Shown here: positions 54,528 to 63,139 of the stretch, one piece after another | How the letters are laid out: each line of letters opens with the position of its first letter | How positions within the stretch are numbered: the stretch's first letter is position 1 | Assembly: GCF_027359925.1 (NCBI RefSeq) | Contig: NZ_CP114767.1 | Coordinates: 372,001-436,000, forward strand | Length of the DNA stretch: 64,000 nucleotides | Origin: Hymenobacter canadensis | GTDB lineage: Bacteria; Bacteroidota; Bacteroidia; Cytophagales; Hymenobacteraceae | Reading direction: 5' to 3' | Notes under the pieces: generated by a model | Database searches by the model: none | Told to the model about the DNA's origin: nothing | The model's input: only the letters and a program-made list of their open reading frames with translations | Made by a program: the position numbers and the translations under genes

Positions 54528-54566
54528 GAAAAAGCCCCTGATTCCATCAGAGAATCAGGGGGCTTT
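54528..54566 (-). terminator. Terminator after the RND efflux gene
   Basis: AAAAAGCCCCTGATTC / GAATCAGGGGGCTTT stem with an eight-base loop; it ends the minus-strand metal-efflux cluster. Confidence 0.85.
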
Positions 54567-54596
54567 GGCGTTTGCGGGGCCTATATCGGGCCTGGG

Positions 54597-57500
54597 CTAC
54601 TGCGTGGGAAGTACCGGATTACGGTCGGAAGGCGGCGTGAGGGGCGCCGCGTCCAGCTCCCGCGGGTGTTCGTCGAGGCCGGTTTCGCGGTGCGCCGCGA
54701 AATACTGCGCCAGCGCCTTTTCGCCCACCAGCCAGAACACTACCGGTGTCACGATGATGTCGAGGAAGGTAGACGAAAGCAGACCGCCGAGGATGACCGT
54801 GGCCACCGGGTAGAGGATTTCCTTGCCCGGCGCGTCCTTGGCCAACGTGAGCGGCACCAGGGCCAACGCGGCCACCAGGGCCGTCATCAGCACCGGCACC
54901 AGCCGCTCCAGGGAGCCGCGGATAATCATCGGGATACCAAACTTCTCGCCCTCGTGCTCCACGAGGTGGATGTAGTGCGAAATCATCATGATGCCGTTGC
55001 GCGAGGCAATGCCGGTGAGCGTGATGAAGCCCACCAGCGAGGCAATGCTGAAGGTGCCGCCCGTGAGCAGCACCGCCACCACCGAGCCAATCAGGGCCAG
55101 CGGAATGTTGAGCATGATCTGGCCCACCATGTAGCTGGACTTGAAGTGCGAGAACAGCACCAGGAAAATGCCGGCCAGCGAAAACAAACTCAGCCACAGA
55201 ATTTTCTGCGACGCCGACTGCTGGCTCTCAAACTGCCCGCCGTAGGTGAGGTAGTAGCCCGGCGGCAGCTTCACCTGCTGCCCGACCCGGGCCTGAATTT
55301 CCTTGACCGTGGAGCCCAGGTCGCGCTCCGCCACGTTCAGCGAGATGGTGATGCGGCGTTGGGTGTTTTCGTGGTTGATGGTGTTCGGGCCGGGCTCGTA
55401 GCTGATGTCGGCCACCTCACTCACCGGAATCAGGGCGCCGCCGGGCGTTTCGATGCGGGTCTGGCCCAGGGCGGCGAGGTGGTTGCGCTGGGCTTCGGGC
55501 AGCTTCACAATCAGGTCGAAGCGCTTCTGGCCGTCGAGCATCTGCGACACCACGGCGCCCTGAAACAGAGTTTCCAGGTCGCGCACCACTTCGCCGCGGG
55601 CCATGCCGTAGGCGCGCAGGGCCTCGTCGCGGGGCCGGATGAGCACCTGTGGAATCTGCACCTGCTTCTCTACCTGCAGATCCACTACGCCCGGCACCGC
55701 GGCGGCGGCGGCGCGGATTTCGTTGGCGTAGCGGCGCAGCTCCAGCAAATCGTTGCCGAACACTTTGATGGCCACCTGCGCCCGCACGCCCGAAAGCAGG
55801 TGGTCGAGGCGGTGCGAAATGGGCTGGCCAATGTTCACGTTCACGCCGGTAATCAAACTGAGCTTCTGGCGCATGTCGGCCAGAATTTCGTCGCGGCTGC
55901 GCATGGTTTTGCCTTCTTTTTCGAGTTCGGCTTCAGTCTTGAAGGCCACCTCAATCTCCGAGTTGTTCACCGACTCGGCGTGCTCATCCAGCTCGGCGCG
56001 GCCGGTGCGGCGGGCGGTGTAGGCCACCTCCGGAATCTTCAGCATCTGCTGCTCGCCCAGCGTGCCCAGCTTGTTGCTCTCGGTGAGGGAGGTGCCGGCG
56101 GGGGCTGAGAAGTTGACGGTCAGGGAGCCTTCGTTGAAGGGCGGCAGAAACTCGGTGCCGAAGAAAGGCACCAGGGCCGCGGCCAGCCCGAACAGCAGCG
56201 CCACGGTGGTGAGAATGGCTTTGGGGTGCGCCAGGCCCCAGTGCAGCAGGTGCGTGTCCTTCTTCTTCAGCCAGCGCACCAGCCCGCCGTCGGTTTCGGG
56301 GTGGTCCATCTGCTTCATGCGGGGCAGCAGGTAATAGCACAGCACCGGCGTCACGGTCAGCGACACGAATAGCGAGGCCACGATGCTGGTGATGTAGGCA
56401 ATGCCCAGCGGCGCGAAAATGCGGCCTTCCATGCCTTCCAGCGCAAACAGCGGCAAAAACACCAGCACCACGATGACGGTGGCGTACACGATGGAGTTGC
56501 GCACCTCCGAACTGGCCGCGTAAATCACCTGCAGCACCGGCCGGGGCTGGGGGAGCTGGCGGTTTTCGCGCAGGCGCCGGTACACGTTTTCCACGTCCAC
56601 GATGGCGTCGTCCACCAGCTCGCCGATGGCAATGGCCAGCCCGCCCAGCGTCATGGTGTTGATGCTGATGCCCGCCACGCGGAACACCAGCGCCGTCACG
56701 ATCAGCGACAACGGAATGGCTACCAGCGAGATAAACGTGGTGCGCACGTTCAGCAGAAACGCAAACAGCACGATGACTACCAGAATAGCGCCGTCGCGCA
56801 AGGCCTCTTCCACGTTGCTGATCGACGACTCAATAAACTCCGACTGCTTGAACAGCCGCGTGTTCACCTGCACGTCCTTGGGCAGGGAAGGCCGGAGCTC
56901 CACTAAAGCCTTTTCCACGGCTTCGGTGAGGCCCACGGTGGCCGCGCCCGGCTGCTTCTCGATGCTCAGAATCACGGCGGGCCGGCCGTTCACGCTGCCG
57001 TCGCCGCGCTTGAAGCGGGCCCCGAACTCCACCCGCGCCACATCCGCCACCCGCACCGCCGACTGCGCACGGTACCCCACGATGATGTTCTCAATGTCCT
57101 GCATCGAGCGCAGCCGGCCCAGGTTGCGAATCAGCACCTCGGAGCCCTGGCGGTCGAAAAAGTTGCCGGTGGTGTTGAGGTTGGAGCTGCGCAAGGCCTC
57201 TTCCACTTGGCTCACGGTGATGCTGGTAGCATTCAGCCGGGGCATATCCAGCAGCACCTGGTACTGCAGGTTGTCGCCGCCGATGGGAATGACCTGGGCC
57301 ACGCCGGGGATGCTCAGTAGGCGCTGGCGCACGGTGTAGTTGGCCAGCGTGCGCAGGTCGGCGGCATTGGTGACCTCACCCCCCGGCCCCCTCTCCCGTG
57401 GAGAGGGGGAGCCAGCCGAATCCACTTTGGCGGACTGCTTATTCTTAATTGCTAATTGTTCATTACTAATTGAAGTCGAAAGCCCCACCAGCATAATCTG

Positions 57501-57911
57501 GCCCATCACGGAGGAAATGGGGCCCAGCACCGGCGTGATGCCCTGCGGCAACTGCTCGACGGTGGTTTGCAGCTTCTCGCTCACAATCTGGCGGGCCGTG
57601 AAGATGTCAGTGCCGTAGTCGAACTCCACGAACACCATGCCCAGGCCGATGGCCGAGTTGGATCGCACCGCCGACACGCCGGTGGCGCCGTTCAGGGCCG
57701 TTTCCACAGGTAGGGTCACGAGGGCCTCCACCTCTTCGGGGGCCATGCCAGGCGCTTCCAGAAACACCGTCACGCGGGGGCGGTCCAGGTCGGGCAGCAC
57801 GTCTACGGGCAGCTGGCGGGCCGTGTAGGTGCCGGCAATCAGCAGCCCCACGGCAAAAGCCAGCATCAGCAGGCGGTTCTGCAGGGCAAAGCGAATTATT
57901 TTATCGAGCAT
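54597..57911 (-). CDS. Heavy-metal RND efflux transporter (CusA/CzcA family)
   Basis: A 1104-residue inner-membrane proton/metal antiporter. Twelve membrane segments are inferred from the family pattern. Hallmarks are the N-terminal FALQNRLLMLAFAVGL, the pore segment LPEAQRNHLA, and the TM4 proton-relay region GELVDDAIVDVENVYR. It is slightly longer than usual because about 37 residues (147-183, ISNEQLAIKNKQ...GSPSPRERGPGG) are inserted between LVGLSTS and ADLRTLANYTVR, in a segment of the periplasmic porter domain. The insert is encoded by repeat-type DNA yet keeps the frame. Metal specificity (Cu/Ag versus Co/Zn/Cd) is uncertain. Confidence 0.95.
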   Translation of the reverse strand: MLDKIIRFALQNRLLMLAFAVGLLIAGTYTARQLPVDVLPDLDRPRVTVFLEAPGMAPEEVEALVTLPVETALNGATGVSAVRSNSAIGLGMVFVEFDYGTDIFTARQIVSEKLQTTVEQLPQGITPVLGPISSVMGQIMLVGLSTSISNEQLAIKNKQSAKVDSAGSPSPRERGPGGEVTNAADLRTLANYTVRQRLLSIPGVAQVIPIGGDNLQYQVLLDMPRLNATSITVSQVEEALRSSNLNTTGNFFDRQGSEVLIRNLGRLRSMQDIENIIVGYRAQSAVRVADVARVEFGARFKRGDGSVNGRPAVILSIEKQPGAATVGLTEAVEKALVELRPSLPKDVQVNTRLFKQSEFIESSISNVEEALRDGAILVVIVLFAFLLNVRTTFISLVAIPLSLIVTALVFRVAGISINTMTLGGLAIAIGELVDDAIVDVENVYRRLRENRQLPQPRPVLQVIYAASSEVRNSIVYATVIVVLVFLPLFALEGMEGRIFAPLGIAYITSIVASLFVSLTVTPVLCYYLLPRMKQMDHPETDGGLVRWLKKKDTHLLHWGLAHPKAILTTVALLFGLAAALVPFFGTEFLPPFNEGSLTVNFSAPAGTSLTESNKLGTLGEQQMLKIPEVAYTARRTGRAELDEHAESVNNSEIEVAFKTEAELEKEGKTMRSRDEILADMRQKLSLITGVNVNIGQPISHRLDHLLSGVRAQVAIKVFGNDLLELRRYANEIRAAAAAVPGVVDLQVEKQVQIPQVLIRPRDEALRAYGMARGEVVRDLETLFQGAVVSQMLDGQKRFDLIVKLPEAQRNHLAALGQTRIETPGGALIPVSEVADISYEPGPNTINHENTQRRITISLNVAERDLGSTVKEIQARVGQQVKLPPGYYLTYGGQFESQQSASQKILWLSLFSLAGIFLVLFSHFKSSYMVGQIMLNIPLALIGSVVAVLLTGGTFSIASLVGFITLTGIASRNGIMMISHYIHLVEHEGEKFGIPMIIRGSLERLVPVLMTALVAALALVPLTLAKDAPGKEILYPVATVILGGLLSSTFLDIIVTPVVFWLVGEKALAQYFAAHRETGLDEHPRELDAAPLTPPSDRNPVLPTQ
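57363..57475. repeat. In-frame composite repeat within the RND gene
   Basis: It contains a 34-base AT-rich AATTAGTAATGAACAATTAG-type stretch and a 32-base CCCCTCTCCCGTGGAGAGGG-type palindrome, both resembling intergenic repeats common in Bacteroidota. Local base composition is unlike the GC-rich gene on either side. It encodes about 37 extra residues and contains no stop. Confidence 0.7.
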
Positions 57912-57916
57912 GTTTT

Positions 57917-57995
57917 AAGCGGCAAGCTGTAAGCTTTAAGCGGCAAGCTTGTTCCAACCCAATAGGCTGGGCGCTTGCAGCTTAAAGCTTGCGGC
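57917..57995. repeat. AAGC-unit repeat between RND and adaptor genes
   Basis: AAGCGGCAAGCTGTAAGCTT and an inverted partner GCTTGCAGCTTAAAGCTTGC surround TTCCAACCCAATAGGCTGG. It fills the 84-base gap between adaptor and pump genes. It shares TAAGCGGCAAGCTG with the in-frame copy in the receptor gene. Confidence 0.75.
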
Positions 57996-59141
57996 TCATT
58001 GGTTGAGGTAGATGGATTTTAGCTGGTAGGTGCCCTGCGTCACTACCCGGTCGTTTTCGTTGACCTGGCCCTGGGTCAGCACGGTTTGCTGGCCGTTCAC
58101 GGCGCCGGGCTGCACGTAGCGGATTTTGAACCGCTCGGGCTCGGTGTGCACGAACACCACGGGCTTGCCGTTGAGGTCCGTCACGGCCGAGGTGGGTACC
58201 ACCAGCTGCTTCTGGCCGCCGTCGGGCTGGCCTAGCACCTGCACGTTCACGGCCTGGCCGGCGCGGTAGGTGCTGCCGGTAGCGGCGTCAAGCTCCAGAA
58301 TGAGCTGGCGGGCCTGGTTCACGGGGTTCACCACGTTGCTGAACACCACCAGCCGGGCCGGCGCGCCGGCCTGGCCCTGCAAACCTTCCACCCGAAACTG
58401 TGCGCCGGGCGTGATTTTGGCCAGATCCTGGGCAAACACCTGGGCTTCGACGCGCAGCTTGCCGGGGTTGATGACGCGCAGCAGCTCGTCGCCCTGGTTT
58501 ACCTGCTGGCCCACGGCCAGACTGAATACGTCCACGGTGCCGCTGATGGGGGAGGTGATGGTGGTGCGGCGCTGCTGGGCTTGGCCGTTGTAGATACCGG
58601 CGTTCTGGCGGGCCTGGCGCAGGCGCAGCTCGGCCGCCACCACGTCTTTGCGGGCGGCAATGTCGGCAATGGTCTGCAGGCGGGCGTAATCCTGCTGGGC
58701 GGCGCGCAACTCGGCCTGGGCGTTGGCCCGCTCGGTGCTGAGCCCGATCTGCTGGGTGGCGTCCAGCGTCTGCTCGATGACGGCCAGCGTCTGGCCGGCG
58801 CGCACCAGCTGGCCTACCTGCGCCGTCAGGCTTACAATGCGCCCGGCCTGGGGCACCACCACCCGGCCCTCGCCGCCCGCCGCCGCCGACACCGTGCCGT
58901 AGAGCGTGGCGCGGCTGTAGGTGCCGGAGTAGACGGCCAGCGTGGTGCGCACCTCAAACAGGTACTGGCTTTCCTTCGGCAGCAGGACTTCATCGGTGAG
59001 GGCCACGCCGGTGCTGGCTTTGGCTTCACCGCCGTGGTCTTCGCCGCCGTGGCCCAGCACGGCGGCCGGGGGCGGCAGCAGCACTGCCAGCACCAGGCCG
59101 GCGGCGGCCGTAGCGGCCAGGAATCTATGCGTGGTTTTCAT
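57996..59141 (-). CDS. Efflux RND periplasmic adaptor subunit (CusB/CzcB family)
   Basis: A 381-residue membrane-fusion protein. A signal sequence (about 1-28) is followed by a His-rich start HGGEDHGGEA (31-40), then biotinyl-lipoyl-like (AQVGQLVRAGQTLAVIEQ), alpha-hairpin (TERANAQAELRAAQQDYARL) and beta-barrel domains. It bridges the RND pump to TolC. The ATG at 59141 overlaps the end of the upstream membrane-protein gene by 17 bases, suggesting translational coupling. The His cluster may load metal. Confidence 0.92.
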   Translation of the reverse strand: MKTTHRFLAATAAAGLVLAVLLPPPAAVLGHGGEDHGGEAKASTGVALTDEVLLPKESQYLFEVRTTLAVYSGTYSRATLYGTVSAAAGGEGRVVVPQAGRIVSLTAQVGQLVRAGQTLAVIEQTLDATQQIGLSTERANAQAELRAAQQDYARLQTIADIAARKDVVAAELRLRQARQNAGIYNGQAQQRRTTITSPISGTVDVFSLAVGQQVNQGDELLRVINPGKLRVEAQVFAQDLAKITPGAQFRVEGLQGQAGAPARLVVFSNVVNPVNQARQLILELDAATGSTYRAGQAVNVQVLGQPDGGQKQLVVPTSAVTDLNGKPVVFVHTEPERFKIRYVQPGAVNGQQTVLTQGQVNENDRVVTQGTYQLKSIYLNQ

Positions 59142-59736
59142 AAGCGGCAGGAGTTGAAGCAGAAACAGAAGATGCAGCGCGGCGCCGGCGCATGAGCAGC
59201 GCCGTGAGGCCAATGCCGAGCCCGAAGGCGCCCACCAGTGCCAGCACGGTTTTCCAGGACGAAAACAGCCCCGTCGTGGCTACCGATGCCGCGGCCGCCA
59301 CCGGCAGCTTTTCGCCCACCTTGATGCCTTCCAGCAGCAGCAGGTCGGCTTGGTCGGCGGCCACCACGTTCAGGGCGAAGCTGTAGGGCTGGTTTTTGGG
59401 AAACTGGCCTTCCACCAGATAGATACCGGCTTCCTGCTCGGTTACGGTCCACTTCAGCGCGGCATCCTCGGGGTTGGTCAGCGTGAGCTTGGCACCTTTG
59501 ATGGGGGCGTTGGTGGCGTAGTCGGAGAGGAACAGGCGGAGGTCGGCGGGCTGGCCGCCTTCCAGCGGCTCGTAGCGCAGCAGCACCTCAAACTTTTCGG
59601 AGAGCGCCGCCACCGAAAACGAGGTGGCCCCGGCCGGCGCAGCAGCCTGGGCTCCTTCGCCGTGGTCTTCGCCGCCGTGGGCCTGGGCCGCGCCGGCCAG
59701 CAGCAGGCCCAGCAGCAATAGCAGGAGTTGTTTCAT
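59125..59736 (-). CDS. His-tagged periplasmic membrane protein of metal-efflux cluster
   Basis: A 203-residue protein of unknown function. Signal peptide 1-19 (AQA-H), then HGGEDHGEG (20-28), a beta-rich domain (about 38-145; VLLRYEPLEGGQPADLRLFL), a membrane helix (about 162-183) and a basic tail MRRRRAASS. The HGGEDHG motif is shared with the adaptor encoded next. Position between TolC and adaptor suggests a metal chaperone or accessory factor. It lies 12 bases after the TolC-like stop. Confidence 0.78.
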   Translation of the reverse strand: MKQLLLLLLGLLLAGAAQAHGGEDHGEGAQAAAPAGATSFSVAALSEKFEVLLRYEPLEGGQPADLRLFLSDYATNAPIKGAKLTLTNPEDAALKWTVTEQEAGIYLVEGQFPKNQPYSFALNVVAADQADLLLLEGIKVGEKLPVAAAASVATTGLFSSWKTVLALVGAFGLGIGLTALLMRRRRAASSVSASTPAAYENHA

Positions 59737-59748
59737 GGGAAATGGCGG

Positions 59749-60981
59749 TTATTCGCCCCGCAGGTAGGTGAGTTCGATGAGCGCCTGCCGGTAGTCGCGG
59801 ATGGTGGTCAGGTAGGTGTTCTGGATGGTAAAGGCCTGGTTCAGGCTCTGAATCAGCACCAGATAGCTGATTTCGCCGGCCCTAAATAGGCGCTGCGACT
59901 GGCTGATGATGGCCCGCGACTGCGGCACACCGGTTTGCTCGTAGTAGCCCAGCGAAGCCGAGAATTTGCGCGTGTCGGCCAGGGCCTGCTGGTATTGGGT
60001 GCTGAGGTCCAGCCGCTGGGTTTGCAGCTGGTAGCCGGCTGCCGCGCTACGGGCCGTGGCCGCCTGCAGCTGCGAGCGGTAGGTCCAGAACCACACCGGC
60101 ACCGACACCCCAAACTGAAACCGGTACCGAATGGCCGAATTCTCAAACGCCTGGTTCTGGTAGCCCACCGTGAGGGCCGGCGTGCGGCGCGCCCGCACCA
60201 GACTGATGCCCGACTGGCTCAGGGCCACGCTCTGGGTGGCAGCGGCCAGCGTGGGGCTGCGCACCAAAGCGGCACTGTCTTCGGTGGGCAGGCCGCCGAG
60301 CAGCGCCGTGCCGGCCTGGGCAAGCTCGGGGCCGCTGCGGCGTAGGTCGGTGCTGGTAGTCAGGGCGGTGGGCTCACCCAGCAGCAAGCCCAGGCGGCGC
60401 TGGTTGGCGCGCAGGTCGGCCTGGCTTTGCTCCAGCTGCACGGTCACCTGCCGGGCCTCGGCGTCGGTGCTGATGCGCTGCAACGACGTGACTTCGCCGG
60501 CCGCAAACAGCCGCTCGGTAGCCACCCGCAGGGCCCGGAACAGGCTGTCCTGGTAGGTGAGCTGGCGCACCTGGGCCTCGGCAAACTGCAGGCTCAGGTA
60601 GGCCAGGCGGGTGTCGCGCAGCACGGTGGCACGGCTTACCTCGCGGTTGCGCTCGGCCAGCGTAATGCCGGCTTCGGCCACCTGCCGCTGCCGCCGGTAC
60701 ACGTTGGGCAGGTCGATGGTCTGCACCACGCCTGGCGCCCACATTTCGCCCGTGGGCGCCGAAAACAGCAGGTCGGGGTTGGCCGGCGCGAAGCTGCCGC
60801 GCTTGAGGGCACGCTGCTCGGCAATTTCCTGCTCCGACTGCCGCAGGCGCGGGTGGCGGCGCAGCGTCCGGGCCTCGGCGCTGTCGAGGCTGATGGGCGT
60901 TTGGGCCCACGTCGGCCCCGCCCCGGCCACCAGCGCCAGCAGCAGCCCGCCTGCAAAGGCATTCCTTCCAAAGTGCTTCAT
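59749..60981 (-). CDS. TolC-family outer-membrane channel (CusC-like)
   Basis: A 410-residue outer-membrane efflux protein. Signal peptide 1-26 (TWA-Q), then repeated long helices with the paired OEP architecture (EARTLRRHPRLRQSEQEIAE near 36; AQVRQLTYQDSLFRALRVAT near 135; YRQALIELTYLRG at the end). It supplies the outer-membrane duct for the pump complex and is in the same transcriptional unit as the His-tagged protein. Confidence 0.92.
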   Translation of the reverse strand: MKHFGRNAFAGGLLLALVAGAGPTWAQTPISLDSAEARTLRRHPRLRQSEQEIAEQRALKRGSFAPANPDLLFSAPTGEMWAPGVVQTIDLPNVYRRQRQVAEAGITLAERNREVSRATVLRDTRLAYLSLQFAEAQVRQLTYQDSLFRALRVATERLFAAGEVTSLQRISTDAEARQVTVQLEQSQADLRANQRRLGLLLGEPTALTTSTDLRRSGPELAQAGTALLGGLPTEDSAALVRSPTLAAATQSVALSQSGISLVRARRTPALTVGYQNQAFENSAIRYRFQFGVSVPVWFWTYRSQLQAATARSAAAGYQLQTQRLDLSTQYQQALADTRKFSASLGYYEQTGVPQSRAIISQSQRLFRAGEISYLVLIQSLNQAFTIQNTYLTTIRDYRQALIELTYLRGE

Positions 60982-61049
60982 ATTATCAGGTTGAACTCCG
61001 TCCGGTGGCCCCCGCAGGAGCCGCCGGGCCGCAGACTGGCGCTACCGGC

Positions 61050-61088
61050 GCACCATGCGGGGCCGCTCTGTCTGGCTCCGCATGGTGG
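61050..61088. repeat. Hairpin between TolC and DUF305 genes
   Basis: CACCATGCGG and its exact complement CCGCATGGTG enclose 17 bases. No T run follows, so it may be an RNA-processing site rather than a terminator. Confidence 0.6.
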
Positions 61089-61107
61089 CCGGTTGGCAGC
61101 AGGCGTG

Positions 61108-61833
61108 CTACATCTTGTCGGCGTTGTTGTTGTGCCAGTCTTTGAAGGCCGCTATTTCCTTTTGCTGGGCATCTATCATCATCTGGGCCATTTCCTTGAG
61201 CTTGGTGTCCCGGCCGTGGGCCATCTCGGCTTTGGCCATGTCCACGGCGCTCTGGTGATGCACGGTCATCAGCATGTTGAAATTCATGTCGGGGTCGGCC
61301 ACCGTTTTGGGCATGTTGGCCATCATCCCGTCCATGGAAGCCTTCATCTTGCTCGTGAACGGGTCGGCGGGGTCCTGGGGCTTATAGTTGGTGGGGGCGC
61401 TGTCGAGGCGGGTGGCGGCGGCTTCCAGCGCGGTTATTTCCTGCTGCTGATCGGCCTTGATTTTCTCAGCCATCTGGCGCATGGTGGCGTCTTTGCCGTC
61501 GCGCAGCTCGATGTCGGCCATGGCCACGGCGCCCTGGTGGTGGGCCAGCATCATGTGCGCGAAGTCGTGGTCGGTGTTGCCCTTGGGCTTTTCGGCCATC
61601 ATCTGCTGCATCATCCCGTTCATAGAGGCCACCAGCGGCGAGGCGCCGGCCGCGTCGTGGCCCATAGCCGAGTAGTCCATGGTGGAGTGGTCCATGCCGG
61701 CCATGTCGCCGGCGGCCGGAGCCGTGCCGGTTTCAGTGGCGGCGGCAGAATCAGCCGTTTTATCGGAGTTGCAGCTGCCCAGCAGCAGGGTGCCCGAGCA
61801 CAGGGCGGCGAGGAAAAAAGCAGATTTTTTCAT
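61108..61833 (-). CDS. DUF305 double-domain lipoprotein
   Basis: A 241-residue lipoprotein (Cys21 in LLLGSC). Two DUF305 halves are seen: DFAHMMLAHHQGAVAMADIE (about 83-102) and FNMLMTVHHQSAVDMAKAEM (about 180-199). The paired HHQ motifs with flanking Met and Asp are typical of copper-associated DUF305 proteins and may bind metal. The ATG at 61833 (MKKSAFFLAALCSG) is chosen because the lipoprotein signal starts there. It lies within the efflux cluster. Confidence 0.88.
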   Translation of the reverse strand: MKKSAFFLAALCSGTLLLGSCNSDKTADSAAATETGTAPAAGDMAGMDHSTMDYSAMGHDAAGASPLVASMNGMMQQMMAEKPKGNTDHDFAHMMLAHHQGAVAMADIELRDGKDATMRQMAEKIKADQQQEITALEAAATRLDSAPTNYKPQDPADPFTSKMKASMDGMMANMPKTVADPDMNFNMLMTVHHQSAVDMAKAEMAHGRDTKLKEMAQMMIDAQQKEIAAFKDWHNNNADKM

Positions 61834-61883
61834 GACAATAAAGGGCAAGAGTGAGGGAAAAGAAAACCGGAAAAGCCGGCTGC

Positions 61884-62843
61884 CTAACTGGCCGCCGGGC
61901 TTTTCACGTTGATGGTAAAGTCGCCGGTGTGAATCTGGCCGCCGTGGTTGAACTGCAGAAACACGCGGTAGAGGCCAGGCTTCTCGAAGTTGGTGTTGAA
62001 CCCAATGCTGGGGCCCTTGTCGGCTTGGTCGTTGGGGTGTACGTGCAGGTAGCTCTCGGTGTCTTCGCTGATAACCACCACGTGGCCCAGCGCGCCGAGG
62101 TAGTTGTCGAGGTTGGTAACGGGCTGGCCGTCTTTGCTGATGGTGATTTTCATGCCCAGCAGTTGGCCCGTGGTCAGGGCTTTGTCAAACGAAAGCGTGG
62201 CCTGGTAGCCGTCCTGGCTCCACTGCATGTCGTCGTTTTTGAACTTCATTGGGGCGTAGGCCGCGCCTTTCACCGTGATGGGCTGGCGGCCCAGCTGGTG
62301 GCCGGCGCCGGTGGGCGTGTAGTCCTGAAACAGCACGTACTCGCCGCCTTTCGGGAAGGTGTACTGCACTTTGTAGTCGCCGTCGGCCGTGTACTCGGGG
62401 TGCTCGTGGTAGAACTGGCCCAGGTCTTTGCTGACGATGATGAGGTGGATTTTCTTCTCGTGCACCACCGCCAGCGGCACGGGCGCCGCCTCGTTGCCCG
62501 TTTCGCGGGGCGTGAAGGCGAGGGTGGCAGGCTGGCCGGCCGTGAGCTGCATGGGCGTGGGCACCAGCTTCATGTCGTAGGTTTTGCCATTGCTCACCTG
62601 GTCATTGTGCTCCAGCTTCATGCCGCACTTGGGGCACTTCTCGCCCTCTTTGGTGCTCGTGACTTCGGGGTGCATGGGGCAGGCGTAGATGTGCCCGCCG
62701 GCGTGGTCGGCGGTGCCGGCGGCCGGGCCGTTGGTGGGCGTCGTGACGGTGTCGGTAGCGCTGCTGGAAGTCGAATCAGACGAGCAGCCGGTGGTGGCGA
62801 GCAGGCCGGCCAGGGCCAGCAGGGAAAGTGGTAAGCGGGACAT
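61884..62843 (-). CDS. Heavy-metal-binding-domain lipoprotein
   Basis: A 319-residue lipoprotein (Cys20 in ATTGC). A heavy-metal-binding motif YACPMHPEV...CPKCGMKL spans about 53-77 (HMBD, as in copper/zinc efflux adaptors). A long beta-rich domain follows (about 85-315; YHEHPEYTADGDY, YLHVHPNDQAD, HGGQIHTGDF) with repeated His residues. It is likely a periplasmic metal-capture protein. The ATG at 62843 directly precedes the signal. First in the sub-cluster with the DUF305 gene. Confidence 0.88.
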   Translation of the reverse strand: MSRLPLSLLALAGLLATTGCSSDSTSSSATDTVTTPTNGPAAGTADHAGGHIYACPMHPEVTSTKEGEKCPKCGMKLEHNDQVSNGKTYDMKLVPTPMQLTAGQPATLAFTPRETGNEAAPVPLAVVHEKKIHLIIVSKDLGQFYHEHPEYTADGDYKVQYTFPKGGEYVLFQDYTPTGAGHQLGRQPITVKGAAYAPMKFKNDDMQWSQDGYQATLSFDKALTTGQLLGMKITISKDGQPVTNLDNYLGALGHVVVISEDTESYLHVHPNDQADKGPSIGFNTNFEKPGLYRVFLQFNHGGQIHTGDFTINVKSPAAS

Positions 62844-63070
62844 AAATGGGGGAGGTAAGCGGTGAAAAAACAAGGGCCAGTGGCGGCGGCGGCCGCCGGC
62901 AAGTCTGCCGCCGGAGCAACCAAAGCTGCCAGCATCCGACGGCCCAGCCTGGCTGCCGCGTAGTGTTGCGGCCAGCCGGAGTGCCAGCCGCAAAGCCCGT
63001 GAGCTGGCAGGGCGTATTGGGGGAGGAAGAAAAGGAGGGAGGAGCGCACGCAGGCACCGGGCCCACAGGC

Positions 63071-63127
63071 AAAAACGCCCAGGCCCGCCCCGGACATAGC
63101 ACAGCTATGCCAGGGCGAGCCTGGGGC
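63071..63127 (-). terminator. Long terminator after the Cys/His small protein gene
   Basis: CGCCCAGGCCCGCCCCGGAC and a partner TGCCAGGGCGAGCCTGGGGC fold around ATAGCACAGCTAT, with an A run at the left end (T on the minus strand). It separates the small protein gene from the HMBD lipoprotein gene, so the cluster has at least two transcripts. Confidence 0.75.
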
Positions 63128-63139
63128 ACGTCAACGGAA

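Noticed and set aside
57917..57995. Riboswitch or metal-responsive leader between adaptor and pump genes
   Set aside because: The sequence is made of AAGC-unit repeats also found in an unrelated receptor gene, so a conserved metal-sensing RNA is unlikely.
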